Assembly (NCBI GenBank): GCA_038093515.1
Contig: JBBPSI010000037.1
Coordinates: forward strand, 62,001-126,000
Reading direction: 5' to 3'
Length of the DNA: 64,000 nt
DNA from: Butyriboletus loyo
Lineage: Eukaryota; Basidiomycota; Agaricomycetes; Boletales; Boletaceae
In this document: piece by piece, positions 24,787 through 36,815 of the stretch
How positions within the stretch are numbered: position 1 is the first letter of the stretch
How the letters are laid out: every line of letters starts with the position of its first letter
The notes under the pieces: generated by a model
What the model was told of the DNA's origin: nothing
The model's database searches: none
Seen by the model: the letters and a program-made list of their open reading frames with translations, nothing else
Position numbers and translations under genes: made by a program

Positions 24787-25611
24787 ATGTCCTCATCACC
24801 GTCAACCGTCCATCCACAGCTCCCTCCAACCACCAATGTCCTCAATTCGCAGCAGCGTACCCGTCTCATACGCTCAACGAGGAAGCTCGGCGCCGTTCTG
24901 GGAACCACGCCATATCTTTTGGAGAGCGACACATCGTTTACCATGCTCCCCCTCACCAAGACCACTTCTAGAGTATTAAAACGCCAGGGTTCTATTTTTA
25001 CACACCACCAAGTCAGCTCGTTATCCGTTGCATCCACTTTCACCTCTACTACATCGTCCCATCACCCTTCTTCATCCGCATCGTCTATTATGCTACCTCT
25101 GCCTGTCGCCCCGGGCATCTCGAACGCTAATTTGCTCCCGATGAACCCTCCCGGTCTATCCACTACTCGCAAGCGTCGCTCGGGTGATAAAGTACCCCAA
25201 CTCTACCTGCGGCTTGACACGGTGCCGGTATCACCCACAGATCAACGTGCTGCATCATCGCTTTCCCCATGCACCCCCCTCACCCCCCTCACCCCTACCC
25301 CTCTCACCCCTACCGTTCCCGACGCCGTTGGGATCCATCGGAAGCGGCTGGCTAAGCTTACCCATCATCTTGGCGAAAATATCCCTGTCGAGCTCGTCTT
25401 CCCCACCGAGCCAGCGCCGAAGTCCACCACGGCTTCTTCGTGCCGTTCTCTCGGAAAACGCACTCAGTCTGTTGATGTTATGCGCACCCAGGCTGCGTGT
25501 ATCCGCGATAATAGACCATACATTGGGCGATCGAGGCAAGAATGGGGCGAGTGGAATCGCCCAAACATTGGTGATGTACAAACTGAGCTTAGGAAATTGA
25601 AGGTCGGATGA
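24787..25611 (+). CDS. orphan Ser/Thr/Pro-rich protein, 274 residues
   Basis: A single uninterrupted reading frame, unusual in this intron-rich window. I do not recognise a named family. The N-terminal part has a compact conserved-looking block, RTRLIRSTRKLGAVLGTTPY. The middle is Ser/Thr-rich. A short TP microrepeat (positions about 25257-25318, TPLTPLTPTPLTPT) offers clustered proline-directed phosphorylation sites. A second ordered block reads HRKRLAKLTHHLGENIPVEL, and the C-terminus RQEWGEWNRPNIGDVQTELR looks like a conserved tail. There are no signal peptide or membrane segments. The blocks at both ends with a disordered centre suggest a regulatory or scaffold protein; this is inference. 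Coding status is supported by length and by the ordered blocks. Confidence 0.65.
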   Translation: MSSSPSTVHPQLPPTTNVLNSQQRTRLIRSTRKLGAVLGTTPYLLESDTSFTMLPLTKTTSRVLKRQGSIFTHHQVSSLSVASTFTSTTSSHHPSSSASSIMLPLPVAPGISNANLLPMNPPGLSTTRKRRSGDKVPQLYLRLDTVPVSPTDQRAASSLSPCTPLTPLTPTPLTPTVPDAVGIHRKRLAKLTHHLGENIPVELVFPTEPAPKSTTASSCRSLGKRTQSVDVMRTQAACIRDNRPYIGRSRQEWGEWNRPNIGDVQTELRKLKVG

Positions 25612-26414
25612 ATTCCTCCTAGGATTACGTTCGTATTCCCTGTTTCGCATCCCTTTCCGAGATAACTATACCATGGTTAGCTGCTGGTCAAGCTGACGAG
25701 CATCACTTTGTTTTTGATTTGATCGCTATGCTTGGATCGTTATGTACCACCACCAGACTTTTGCATGCATGATACTAGATGTTCATATTTCCACTTGGTG
25801 GCCCCTTTGGTGTTTATATCATACATTCCTTAATACCCCTATACATACCTTGGCCTCGTTACTTTTCCACGTGACCAGTTGATATCATGGCTGAAGTCCC
25901 CGTTTTTAGTACTCGAGCATATGGCCCGGATCGATACGGATAAGGCGTCGTGGTACACAAGTCCGCGGCTCCCAAGAACGTTCAACCGGGAGGCAAGTCT
26001 GAAAAATTGATACCATGGTTTGCTTGACGATAGACGCTGCCAGTTTCACAGGACAGTGCAATCAGAATTAAGTTGAAACGGACGAATCAATTGCTCAGAC
26101 GCCAGCGCGTAACGATGTTACAAGACGGCACGCCCTAAACCAACCGTCGGTCCATAGAGTCCGACGACGTCAAGAATAGTAAGTACTTTGTAGGCAATAG
26201 GTAGGACATAATTTCCGTCTCCTTGAAATGGTGGTCAGTAGTGACCAAACGGTACTAGTAGTACCGCAGCAGTTTCCCCACGTTCTAGCAAGTGTTTGCA
26301 ACCGGTCACTTCTGGCTTAAGACTATTGCCCTATCGTTTTCAGGATTAAAGCAGGTCTACTTACAAGAGGTTACTGTTCATCGGGACCTCCCACTTCCCT
26401 CGCAATCCTGTGTC
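25612..26414 (+). other. intergenic region before the P450
   Basis: No gene is supported. Sequence from about 25620 to 25860 is AT-richer, as expected for the 3' UTR of the upstream gene; the rest would be P450 promoter and leader. An in-frame extension upstream of the P450 ATG exists but has no P450 character. Confidence 0.4.
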
Positions 26415-28424
26415 ATGCCCGACTCAGGGTGGATCCCGTTGTCATTGGCGTGCGTCACCACCATCCTCGTTGGTGGTTGGTTGTGCGTCCAGTGCATCGT
26501 CGGTCCGCAAAAGGGTTTACCAATCCCTCCAGGACCCTCTGGCCACTGGCTGTTCGGAACCCCGTTCCCCAGGTCTCGGTAAATGCCTTCTTTCATGGGT
26601 GGACTTTAATGATCCTCACACACGACCGCCAGCGCGCCTTTCAAGCTCGCAGAGTTGACAAAAGAGTATGGGCCAGTCATGTCGTTCAGACAAGGTCCGA
26701 GGCTCTTTGTGGTTATCGGGCGCTATCAAGCAGCGATGGAGATCATGGAGAAGGAAGGTGCTTCCGTTGCCGATAGGCCCCGATCGATTGCAGCCGCGGA
26801 GACGCTCTCTGGAGGACTGAGAGTGGTCTCGTCAAGAAGCGGGGAGCGACTCCGTAGATATCGAAGGTGATGCTTTTTTTTCAAAATGCATCTTTTTTCT
26901 AACATTGCCCGTGACGGACGTAGAGCACTACATACCATCATGCAATCCAAGATGGCAGAAACGTACGAGCCTATCCAGCTTCGTCATGCGAAGAATATAT
27001 TACTCGATATCCTCGGTGACCCCGAACGCCACCAGATGCATGCCAGGCGGTATGTATAACGCACCATAATACGTCAGACCATCCTGATTCGCCCGTCAGA
27101 TATGCAGCGTCCGTGATCATGGAAATAACGTATGGAAAAGTCACACCGACTTCGTACAGCGATCCCGAGGTCGTCGCCGTCAACCGCTGCCTCATGCGTT
27201 TTGGTGAAGCCATCATCCCTGGGGCATACCTTGTCGATACATATCCCATCCTACAGTATTTGCCCAGATATCTCACCAACTTGAAAAAATGGCACCAAGA
27301 AGAACTTGCGCTTTTCCAAGGACAGCTGGATGCTGTACGGAAACAAATGGTAACTATGTATGACGCACTATAGATCGAGCGACTCAATTGTCAAAACAGG
27401 CAGAAGGCAAAGCACGGCCGTGCTTTGCCAAATTTCTCATCGAGCACCAGCAAGAAGACCAGTTTGAAGACAAGGAGATGGCGTACTTAGCTGGTGCCAT
27501 GTTTGGCGCAGGTTCAGAAACTGTGAGTTCGAATGCATAAAATATCCTCTGCAAACGTTATCCGAACCTGATATGCACAGACTGCCTTCGCGATTACGAT
27601 TATAATGATGGCGGCTACTTTACACCCGGAGGCTCAAGCAAAAGTACATGAGGAGTTAGACAGGGTTGTCGGACGAGAAAGACGTATGTGGGAATGTGCA
27701 TTCTGCATTGAGCCATAAATTGATAACTTGCCCCTAGTGCCATCATTCGCGGACCAGCAGATGCTTCCCCAACTCACTGCCTTTATACTTGAAAGTTCGA
27801 GGTGGCGGCCAGTGAACGTCGGAGGTATGCTACGAGCTTCATTGCTGTGCGCCGTGGTAGACTCAAACCGAGTTCAACAAGGAATCGCTCACCGTGCAAC
27901 GAAAGATATTGTCTGGCGAAACTACGTGATTCCGAAAGGCGCAACGGTCATTGGAAATCATTGGTAATTATTCATAAACGTCCGAGGTGTATGAACAGAC
28001 AATGATAAGTATACACCTAGGGCGATTGCGAGCGATCCAGACGTGTTTCCAAACCCCGAAAGGTTTGACCCCCAGCGTTGGTTGACTGCTGAAGGAACAC
28101 TGCGAGAGGACCTCCGATTCTGTGCGTTTGGGTTCGGACGAAGGTGCGTGACGACGACGACGTTGTCTTGCTGACTTTAAGTGATGATCCTACTCTGCTT
28201 TGCACAGAATCTGTCCCGGACTGCACATCGCGAACCGCTCGACTTTCGTGACGACCGTTCTCGTCCTTTGGGCGTTCCGTCTATCCGAAGATCCCAACGC
28301 GCCCATCGATTCGTCTGATTTCTCAGATTCGGTCAACCAGAGAGCAGGTCCGTTTCGAGTGGTGTTTGAGCCTCGGTCGAGTGAGGCGCAGATCCGGCAT
28401 CTGTGTATGGAAGAAGTGGGTTGA
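26415..28424 (+). CDS. cytochrome P450 monooxygenase
   Basis: Membrane-anchored haem monooxygenase, class II, fungal type, working with cytochrome P450 reductase at the ER. The start ATG 26415 gives an N-terminal anchor (SLACVTTILVGGWLC) and then the proline-rich hinge LPIPPGPSGHWLFGTP. Landmarks in order: the C-helix WxxxR counterpart is not clear (GERLRRYRRALH); the I-helix is MFGAGSETTAFAIT; the ExxR motif is ESSRWRP; then PKGATVIGNHWAIASDPDVF and FDPQRWL; the haem loop is FCAFGFGRRICPG with the Cys ligand. It ends HLCMEEVG at 28424. There are about nine short introns and all motifs are intact. The substrate cannot be told; it resembles the O-methylsterigmatocystin-oxidoreductase-like group common in mushrooms. 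No other secondary-metabolism genes are adjacent. Confidence 0.92.
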
Positions 28425-28683
28425 CGACGCATGTAACTTTGTGACCCCGTTTTAGCTATCTTTCGTGTATCGGCAGCACGTACTCCAAGTGACTGATTCA
28501 AATATATGTGTAGTACTAATTCACTGACATGCTTTAGTATGGCGAACTCGGTCTAGGTCACGTGGTGGGCGATACAGACGCGTCCACAAACGTCAACACG
28601 AGGTCGACCTGTTGCCCTCATCCCAACCGTGGCCCAAACAAAAGTAGTATGTGCACGTTACCCTCTCCCCCATAACCCCCTCG

Positions 28684-29247
28684 ATGAAAGTTCATATCAA
28701 ACACTGGAGTGCCGTCGCTCAATGGCGCTGGAACACTCGGAACATCGACCCAGACGACGAAGGCGACGTCTGCGGCATCTGTCGCGTGCCCTACGAAGGC
28801 TGTTGTCCGTCATGCAAGATGCCTGGCGACGATTGTCCCCTCAGTGAGCACCCATCCCCTCCCTCCATTTCAGAGACCGGCGCGCGCGAGCGATTTGCTG
28901 ACCGTGTTTACAACATGACCCTCTCACGCCCTTTTTTTTTTCCTTCGCTAAAACGAAAACAGTATGGGGCGAGTGCAGTCACATATTTCATATGCACTGC
29001 TTACTCAAGTGGCTCGGTACCACTGCGTCGAAACAACAATGTCCGATGGATCGTCGACCTTGGGGTGTGTTTCTCCTTTTCTTTTCTTCTTTACTCCCCT
29101 TTGTGTTGGTTCCCTGGGCGTTGACGTTGGTTCTATTTGCTGTTTCTACCGCCAGTCACCGCTGAACGCAAGATATCACTCATCAATGACGGTGATGGCG
29201 ACGGCGACCGTCATCCGGCTCGAGCTGAAGTTGATCCTGATCCTTGA
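28684..29247 (+). CDS. APC11: anaphase-promoting complex RING-H2 subunit Apc11
   Basis: Catalytic RING subunit of the APC/C ubiquitin ligase, which recruits E2 enzymes and pairs with the cullin-like Apc2. The model is 28684..28843, 28963..29064, 29156..29247, 117 residues with closed phases. It begins MKVHIKHWSAVAQWRWNT, the strand-forming sequence specific to Apc11, then CGICRVPYEGCCPSCKMPGD, GECSHIFHMHCLLKWLGT and CPMDRRPW, giving the zinc-binding Cys/His of an Apc11 RING. The usual last CxxC is CPMD here, so one late ligand position is Asp. After the RING there is an extra tail of about 30 residues ending in Asp/Gly-rich GDGDGDRHPARAEVDPDP; Apc11 is normally about 85 residues. The gene converges on the PSP1-domain gene. 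Confidence 0.92.
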
Positions 29248-29800
29248 GGCAGAGGTTTGCCCCGAACTCATTACCTCGACATCGCATCGCTTGCCCGGGC
29301 ACCGGTGGCAGATGAAGATGACGACACGACTATACATTTCCCCTGATTCTTCTGTGTTGTCTCTTGTTACAAAGTAGCATCCCCGCACGTCAAAAAAGTC
29401 GGGCAGTACATATATATCCGCATGTTCTGAGTATACAACAATAGTACAAAGCACGCCCGACTCCATTCCTGTCGGGCTCGGGATACATGTAGGGAAGCAT
29501 GATAGTGTCGAACGAAACCAAGCTAACCACTCGGTGAGCGAAGAACATCAAAAGGAGGGGCAAGACCGCAAATAAATATTGGGGTAGGGTACAATTACAA
29601 GAACAGCAAGGTCTAGGCTGGGCTAGATGGCATCCAAGGAGGCGTGAAGCGAAAACAACGAAAAGAAAAAAAAAGCGACATATCTAGATGAAAACATGGT
29701 AAGAAAACTCGTTCAGCGTCAAGATATATCGTGCAAACGCGTGTCAGTTTTTTTTTTAATATCGTTGAGGGATTAGAAGGAGTAGGACAGCGAACAGCTG
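29248..29800. other. convergent 3' region between APC11 and the PSP1 gene
   Basis: No gene is seen. It should contain the 3' UTRs of both flanking genes. Runs of A (about 29665-29675) and T (about 29749-29758) are present. Confidence 0.4.
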
Positions 29801-32070
29801 CTACTGTTCGTATCCACCAGGTCCCTGAAGAGATGCCATCCAAATCCGGGTCTTATACAAACTGAAGGTATGTTGAGCGAAAAGCGCATTCAAGAGGCGA
29901 GGATGACAGACGCACCGGAACAATTCTCGTACAAGCTCTCGGAAATCGATGCGTTTTTCCGCAATAAAGTAAAAGGTCAATTTTCGTCGGTCCCTGCATA
30001 TCGTGCATGAGAGGTGAAAGGTGGTGATACACTACGGAGGCGCACCATTGATATTCTGCATCTATGACTTCCATCGGTAATTTCCTTTGTCGTACTTTGC
30101 TTTGGCAAAGTTGAAGCGCCTTCATTTCGTCCTGTATCTTGGTAACCAGATGTCTACACACGACGTCAGTGAAAACCCCCAAGCGCGAACGTGTCGGGCG
30201 ATACATACTGTGTATCCTGCGGCTGGGCTTTCCCGTATATCATCTTTGGATTGATCTCCTTCTTCGAACCCACGCCACTGGTCTGCTGAACGCCAGGACT
30301 GAGCGGTCCACTGTCGCCGTACCCCACGCGTTCTTTTTGCTCCCGCTGGAACGCCTCGACTTCCTCGAGCGTGATGGTGTCGTTGATGACTTTGCCCAGG
30401 TCTTTCCCCCGATCGGCTTCCACGATGACGAGGTCACCCACGCGGATGTCCAGGCTGAGATCCGTCAGGTAAAACAGATCCGTACGTCCAGCTTTGAACT
30501 CGACGATGTACAGCGGCCACGACGCAGGGACGGACGAGAGCGGGACACCCTTGCCGAGATCGTTGATGCTAGGCTGTGGCGCATCGGACGTACGCCGTTG
30601 GATCTGCTGCGGGTAGAACGGCCCTTGCTGGGGCTGAATAGAACGCGAGCCGGTCGGCGAGAGCGGGGAGGACACCGTGCTCGTCCCGGGGCGATTGAAC
30701 GCAGCGCCGCCATTTCCGTGGGAGGGTAAGTACTGGATGCCCTGACCAGGGATGAAGCGGGCTGTGAGAGACTGCTGCTGCGGGGCAGTGCCGTTGCCAC
30801 TCCCGAGGTACTGTGCCTTGGCATCGATGAGTTGCTGTTCAAAGTGGCTACGAGGAGGGCTTCCACCAGCGGACAAGCCGCTATCGCTGGGCGAGCCAAA
30901 GTGCTGGCGATTGGACGCAAACGAGGTTCCGCTGGGGATGCTGAGGTTCATGGATTTGTAAGGGGAGACACGATCGGAAGAGGGAGGACTGCGTGACATG
31001 GGGGCATAGATGGGGAGCGATGACGGTTGGCTTGGGGGGCGGGTAGAAGAGGATGGCCCAGGACCGTCCTTGATACTGAGAGAACCGAGATCTGCAGCAA
31101 GGTCGTCGTCTGACAGCATGAGACCGCCGCGGCCGCCGAAAGACGGGTTGTGGAAGACGGCCGGACGAGAGGACTCGTCCTGGGGGTCGTTTCCGAAGCC
31201 GCCGACGACGGCTGGTCTCCGTGGCTGGACGACACTGACGCTATGCCGACGGCTGGTGGTACCACTGCCGCCGCCGCCGTTCTCGTCCTTGGGTGGGTTC
31301 ATGCCGGCCCAGAGTTCGCGCAACGCGGAACCGTCATCCACAAGGATCTGGGCGACGTCGCGGACGAACGGGCTCATATTTGAGGCATCAATAGTTTGCC
31401 TGTTAGAATAGCCATTGGCACCGCCAATGTGGGAATCGAATTTATTACTCAAGGGTGATCTACCCATAGTTCCAAGTGAACCATACCGGCTGGTGCCAGG
31501 TGGTTTAATGTCCCCATAGCGAGAGCCAGGGATATTGAGCGGGTTGGTCTGGAGGGAGGATACGTCTGACCAAAGGGATGCGCTGTTCTGGAATGGGCTG
31601 GCTATTGGGCCAGGGCGCGTTGTTGTGGCGAGCGATTGGGACCTGCTACGGGTGAGATCGTAGGCGCGACCACGGGCAGCGGGGACGGAAGGGACCATGT
31701 AGTGTTCGTCGTAGGTATCGGATAGGGCTTCTGACTCGTCGTCCTCGACGGTGGATGCGAATCTCGATTCACGCATGGCGGAGGCAAAGTTGGTCTGTGG
31801 GTTGGAGAAGGAGGAACTTCGTGTGGGAACGGAAGCAGGTGAGCCGCCAGCACGGGTAGTGGGGTTGAAGGATTGCATTCTGGAAGCCCAATGGGGGTTG
31901 GCGGAGGGAGCAAGACTGGAAGGTATAGATGGGGAGTTCAGAAAAGGCTGGGATTCAGCGTGCGGAGGCTGGCTTGCTGCGCGTTCCCTGAGAGAGCGGG
32001 ACGGGACGATGAAACGGTTCTTGCGATCGAATTCGTCGTGGAGTTGTTGGGCACTGTTTGAGAACGGCAT
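29801..32070 (-). CDS. PSP1 C-terminal-domain protein
   Basis: A large protein with a disordered N-terminal two-thirds and a PSP1 domain at its end. Yeast Psp1 was found as a high-copy suppressor of DNA polymerase alpha mutations, and the domain is shared with trypanosomatid and bacterial proteins; its molecular role is poorly known. The start 32070 gives MPFSNSAQQLHDEFDRKNRF. A 634-codon exon reaches the domain start, SWPLYIVEFKAGRTDLFYLT and VGDLVIVEADRGKDLGKV, and ends in QPQDTQ. Further exons give LVTKIQDEMKALQLCQSKVR, RRKLTFYFIAEKRIDFRELV and RLYKTRIWMASLQGPGGYEQ, stopping at 29801. The last junction (TTC CG to T TTG) was checked by frame. The long disordered part is rich in Ser, Gly, Pro and Gln, with SP sites. 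It lies upstream of RGP1 on the same strand. Confidence 0.88.
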
Positions 32071-32344
32071 CGTGTTCTGGCAGACCTTTGCGGTCAGGCG
32101 TCGTGTGATCCAGGAACTTCACGTCTGTAACATTGCCTACGTGCGCACGGTCATTACGCTCGGGTCGTCGGTTCCGCAAGAAAAAAAAAGAAAGTGGACT
32201 GTCTACTGCACGGTTTACACCTGCGAACCTCTCTAAATCCCACCCATCTTTACGATCCAACCTCCTCTCACGCCCAGCCGTCCCTGGTCGCCATAAACTT
32301 GTCAACACGCACCCCGCAGTCAAACGGTCGTAAAACACCCACCT

Positions 32345-35300
32345 TCAAACATCAAAAACGACGTCCATCGCCTTGAACGCAGTGTTCCCAGGCCAGACAT
32401 TGATCGGCACTTCACACTCCACCGTCTCTACTCTAACATCTTTCCATCCATCCTCGTCGTCCCCCCCTGTCTTTGACTCGCCCTCCTCTATCTCCTCTTC
32501 GTCGCCGTCGTGGTACTCCCGTTCCCCAACACCCAGGAAAGACGACACAAACAGTTGCGTCCAGGTAGATGACGGCTGCACCGTTTGCTCGTCTTTCCTC
32601 GGCCGCTCTTTCGGTGCGATAGAGGCATAAGCCTTGTATGATGTTCCCCATTCCCCTGCCGGTCCGTCTTGAGCCAGCTGCTTAAGTCGAACACCGTCCG
32701 CACTGATCTCCGACGATTCCGCCGCCACCGCAACCAACAAGGACAGTCTCACGCGCCAAAACAGTCCACCAGCGAAAGCCGACGACTTCGGTTTATGCCC
32801 TACATCACCCAGCTGAACTTGGAAAGCCGGACTTGCATCGGACGGTATATCGAGTGAAAAGGTCGTCCGCAGAACCGAGGTAACCAACGAAGCGTGGTGT
32901 TCTGCGTGGACTCGCCGCATATGCCGGAGATGACCGGCTGACGCTATTTGCGAGGGAAGCGTTTCCTGAGATTCGAGCATCGCAGACAACTTGGGCAAGT
33001 AATCAGCCGGAATCGTCAAACGCACGTCCAGCGGTGGAAGACCTACCGACAAAACTCTCGACCGGCCCTGGCGCTCGTTCAACTCCACGACCCCTAATAC
33101 GGTTTCGCCAAGCCTATATGCCGATTTCGTGAAAGTGAGTACAGCCACTTTGACCCCGTCCTTGTTTACGTCGTAGGACACTGAGAACAGCGACATTAAC
33201 CGTCTGTTCTAAAACCAAATAACGAACAACCTACTTACCCTTCTTCGGGTTACGTGTTAGAATCTCAACGGCTTCCCTGCAGCCTGTCAGAGCTCCACCA
33301 TCACCCTCTCGTTCTCGTTCGAAATCGGCTTGCATGGGCGATACTGCTTCAAGCGGTACCTTGATGCGAGCATCAGTCGCGTCAGAAATGGCCAGCAAGC
33401 GTTGCCCATAGTCTCGTAGATCATCCAGGGTACGGAAGCTGTCGTTGGCTAAACACTGTTAGAATTTCATCATGGATGATGCACACTCGCACGCACACAG
33501 TGACGGTGCATTTGTGACTCCCTTCGGAGCACCATCTACCACTTTGGGGGCCGTCTCCAAGGAGAGCACTCGCTTTCCCACAGGCCACAGCAGGTCGTAA
33601 GGTCGTGGCACTTTCCCAACTGTAGGGCGTGGTGGGTCAGGTGGTGGACAAGAAAAACCTTGCGGAGATCATACCGGCGACGTGGTTGTATACGCGTATC
33701 GGAACCTTCATGACGCGACTTATGCCATTTGCACCCGTCGGCCCGAGGCTACTCCATGACCTCATTGCAGACGTACCAGCGCGACATGTGCCTATCACTA
33801 GTTCATATGAGAACTTGAGTGCCCGGCCTCGGAACGTCGGCGGCAGGTTGTCCGGTAGTGAGACCGTGTACGTGTCTTGAACGCACCATGTCAGCAATGG
33901 GTCTGTGATGAATAGAAAGACCACTCACACGTGCGGGATTCTCCTGGGGCAAGTACCAGGTCTACGGCGAGCATCGCTGGCTGTACGTCGAACGTGGGAA
34001 GTGGCGCATCAGGGTCAATGTCTTCTTCCACCCCTCCGTTAATTAAGCCGAGGCCGACACCATTCTGCTGCCCATTCACCAGCGTTCCAGAAGAAACCTG
34101 CGAGACAGAAGGCGTGCGAGGGCGTCCTGGCGCCCATGACTGGGAGGAAGACAAGGGACTCGAGGGCGCGGAATAGGCAGACGGAGAGAGAAGCGAGAAG
34201 AAACTGTTCGTAAGCGACGCTGAGCGGCCATGTGAACGCCGGCGCTCTCGTATGCGTTGATGCGACGTGATATCCATGCTCCCACCACCCACAACCGTGC
34301 GTCTCGACAGTTTGAGCCGGAGCGCACCCAACACTTGCGCTTGGTCTGAGGTCATGACTACACCTGGGAGAGGGGTTATAGAAACAGTACCCAGGAGCTG
34401 TGCATATGAATAGAGGATCAACTCAGAGTTTGAGCTGACGAGCGTGCCGTTTCGCAGCGACACCGCCGGTTTTGGCTGCGGGTCGGCGGGCGGAGGTCCA
34501 TGTCCTAGTCCAGATTGGAGCGGCGGTCGACGGGATTGAGAAGGACGGGTAGGATACGCATGGGCAGCGGTCTTGAGCGAACGTTGGTCGAGTGACTCGG
34601 TCAAGGACGGCGAACTTGAGAGAGGCGTTCCTAGATAGGGAGTTGATGGGGTCTCTGCTATCGGGTCAAGAGCGAGGGAAAAGGTAGACGCGGATGAGCT
34701 GGACAAGCCGGTCGAAGGCGAGGGTTGTACCTCATTGACGTGAATATGGACGTCCGTCACGGAGTGTTTGCGAGCGTGGGGGTGGTGCGGAGGGAGCTGA
34801 AAGTCGGAGCTACGAGTCAAGGGTGATATGGTGGTTGGAAGCACTTGATGCTGTGTGAGCCAGCAACGCGAATACATTTCCACGTACGCACCTGCATCTG
34901 AGAACTCGCTGTAAGCGCGAACATACTGCGACGGACTCTGTCCTGCGCTGCCATTGCCCTTTGGGAACAATTCGCCAGCGGGAATGTCGATGGATAGGGA
35001 CCTCGATTTTTCGAGAAGAGATTGTCGCTTCTGCTCCAAAACTGTCGACATGTCCATCTTCCCGGAAACTTGGCCGATAAGTTGCTTCCGCACGAGTATG
35101 TCGCGAGGATTGTTGACAGAGGCGGAAACAGGAGTGAATGCAGCTGGACGAAGAATACCGGGAGAGGTGGGGGGCCTTGCAAGGGGTGCAGAGCTGATAG
35201 AATGGACGCCTCGCTTATGCGAATTCTTGGGTTTTGAGGAATCGGGGGCCCGAGTGTTAGTAAAGGTGATCGTGACGGAGAACTGTTCGCCTGCAAAGTA

Positions 35301-35375
35301 AGACGCTTGTGAGGGGGTGACGTGTACGCGAATGGCGGGCTCGACGTCGGTCGTTGGGAGATCGTCGGCAGACAT
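32345..35375 (-). CDS. RGP1: Rgp1, subunit of the Ric1-Rgp1 GEF for Ypt6/Rab6
   Basis: Partner of Ric1 in the Golgi guanine-nucleotide exchange complex that activates the Rab GTPase Ypt6 (Rab6) for retrograde traffic. The start 35375 gives MSADDLPTTDVEPAIRVHVT and an arrestin-like beta domain (YFAGEQFSVTITFTNTRA). A long disordered insert follows, rich in Ser and Pro, with histidine-rich HPHARKHSVTDVHIHVNE. The conserved Rgp1 core is spread over the later exons: DLVLAPGESRT, then YTVSLPDNLPPTFRGRALKF and SYELVIGTCRAG, then FSVSYDVNKDGVKVAVLTFT and KSAYRLGETVLGVVELNE. It ends INVWPGNTAFKAMDVVFDV at 32345. Four exons are visible, and an acidic stretch (DGDEEEIEEGE) lies near the C-terminus. It is divergent from CSN7 across only 156 bp. 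Confidence 0.88.
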
Positions 35376-35531
35376 GGCTGCGGTCGAGACGAGGAGGTTG
35401 TCTGACAGAAAATAAGACTATAAATACAAGAAATGAATCCCAAGGATGCGTGAGTCTGAGAACGTACAGGAGAACTAGCCAATGAACGCTATGGCATTGT
35501 TTGCCAAAGCCTTTGGATCCAAACACTCATC
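35376..35531. promoter_or_regulatory. bidirectional promoter of RGP1 and CSN7
   Basis: Only 156 bp separate the RGP1 start (35375, -) from the CSN7 start (35532, +), so both promoters must share this stretch. A TATA-like TATAAATAC lies at about 35418-35426. Confidence 0.5.
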
Positions 35532-36613
35532 ATGGCCAACTTTGCCGCACGACTGGAGCCGTTCGTTCTCATCTCAAAATCAGCCAAAGGAGCTGCCGCT
35601 GCAAAGCTCGTCCAGGACGCCACTTCTGCCCCAGGTGTCTTCGTCTTCGCCGAGCTCCTCGAACTTCCAAACATCCAAGAAGCACGTCCCGTCGTTGCTT
35701 CCCGTTTCTTTAGCAGTACTTACATTGCCTGAGATCAGCTTGCTACCAACGAGCAGTATGCGCCGTTTCTGTCTCTCTTGCAGCTCTTTTCGCATCGCAC
35801 ATTCAGGGACTATCTAGGTTCGGTTACGTGACGTTGTGCGCGTTTGATCAGTATTGACGGTTCTGATCGCAGAGCACAAGGATTCCCTTCCACCTCTCAA
35901 TTCAGCCCAGACAGCGAAGCTAAAGTACCTCACGATAGTCACGCTTGCAATGGAACGTCATGTGCGATCATCACCCTGGTACTCCTTTGTGTCCCCTAAG
36001 ATAGCACTGCAGATTTTACCGTACTCCTTGCTACTTCAAGAGCTGCAGGTAGCAAGCATCAGAGAACTCGAGGACCTTATCATCGACGCCATCTACCTCG
36101 ACATTCTCCGCGGCAAACTCGACCAGAAGGAGCAGCAGCTCGAGATCGAGTATACGATGGGAAGGGATCTCGAGCCAGGAAAGCTCGAGAAATTACTCGA
36201 AGCACTTCAGAACTGGTTCGTCCCATCACACCGTCTTTCTTTATCGAGTGCCTTTTTATTTGGAACTCAGGGCAACTACGACGGCGACCGTGTTGTCGGA
36301 GCTCGACCAGAAGCTCATGGAAGCTGCGACCTATAGCGTGACAGTGCAAACAGACCACGAAGAGCATGAAAGGATGTATCAGGCCAAGTTGAAAGACGTC
36401 CAGGAACGTCAGAAGGATGGCAAGGGAGGAAGGCGAACACAGCTCTCCCAGGATAGTATGGACGTTGACGAACCTCCGCCTGATGGACTCAAGCTCAGGA
36501 ATCGCAAGTATGTCTCCTTTTCTCTCGTTTTGCTTGCGTTAGCTCAATGTTACCACAGACCAGCGACGGACGCCAACTTGAAACAGTCTCAACGGAAGCG
36601 TAACAGAGTATGA
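35532..36613 (+). CDS. CSN7: COP9 signalosome subunit 7 (PCI domain)
   Basis: Subunit of the COP9 signalosome, the enzyme complex that removes Nedd8 from cullins. The start ATG 35532 gives MANFAARLEPFVLISKSAKG, then VFVFAELLELPNIQE. Following exons read LLQLFSHRTFRDYL-like sequence, AQTAKLKYLTIVTLAME, ILPYSLLLQELQVASIRELE and DLIIDAIYLDILRGKLDQKE, the PCI winged helix typical of Csn7 and eIF3m. The C-terminus has a coiled coil (LSELDQKLMEAATYSV) and a basic tail ending QSQRKRNRV. There are several introns, the last being near 36509-36559. Length and order fit the family. It is divergent from RGP1 and followed 200 bp later by Ku80. Confidence 0.87.
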
Positions 36614-36815
36614 AGCGGTTTACTGTGCATGTCGTCAGAACCTGTATCAATAGACATTTCGTTCACTTCATCAAATGTAGTCAGAGCCCTATAATTAATT
36701 AATCAGAGTTAGCGTACAGCAGGTCCGAGTCACGCATATCACGTGAGCTCTAATTGGCGCGACGTGTTGGCGTGGCGGTGCACTTCTCCTGACTCTCTCC
36801 TCCACCAAGTTAATC

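Noticed and set aside
30139..30729. Plus-strand frame of 196 codons
   Set aside because: Antisense shadow of the PSP1-domain protein, whose minus-strand frame is clearly conserved.
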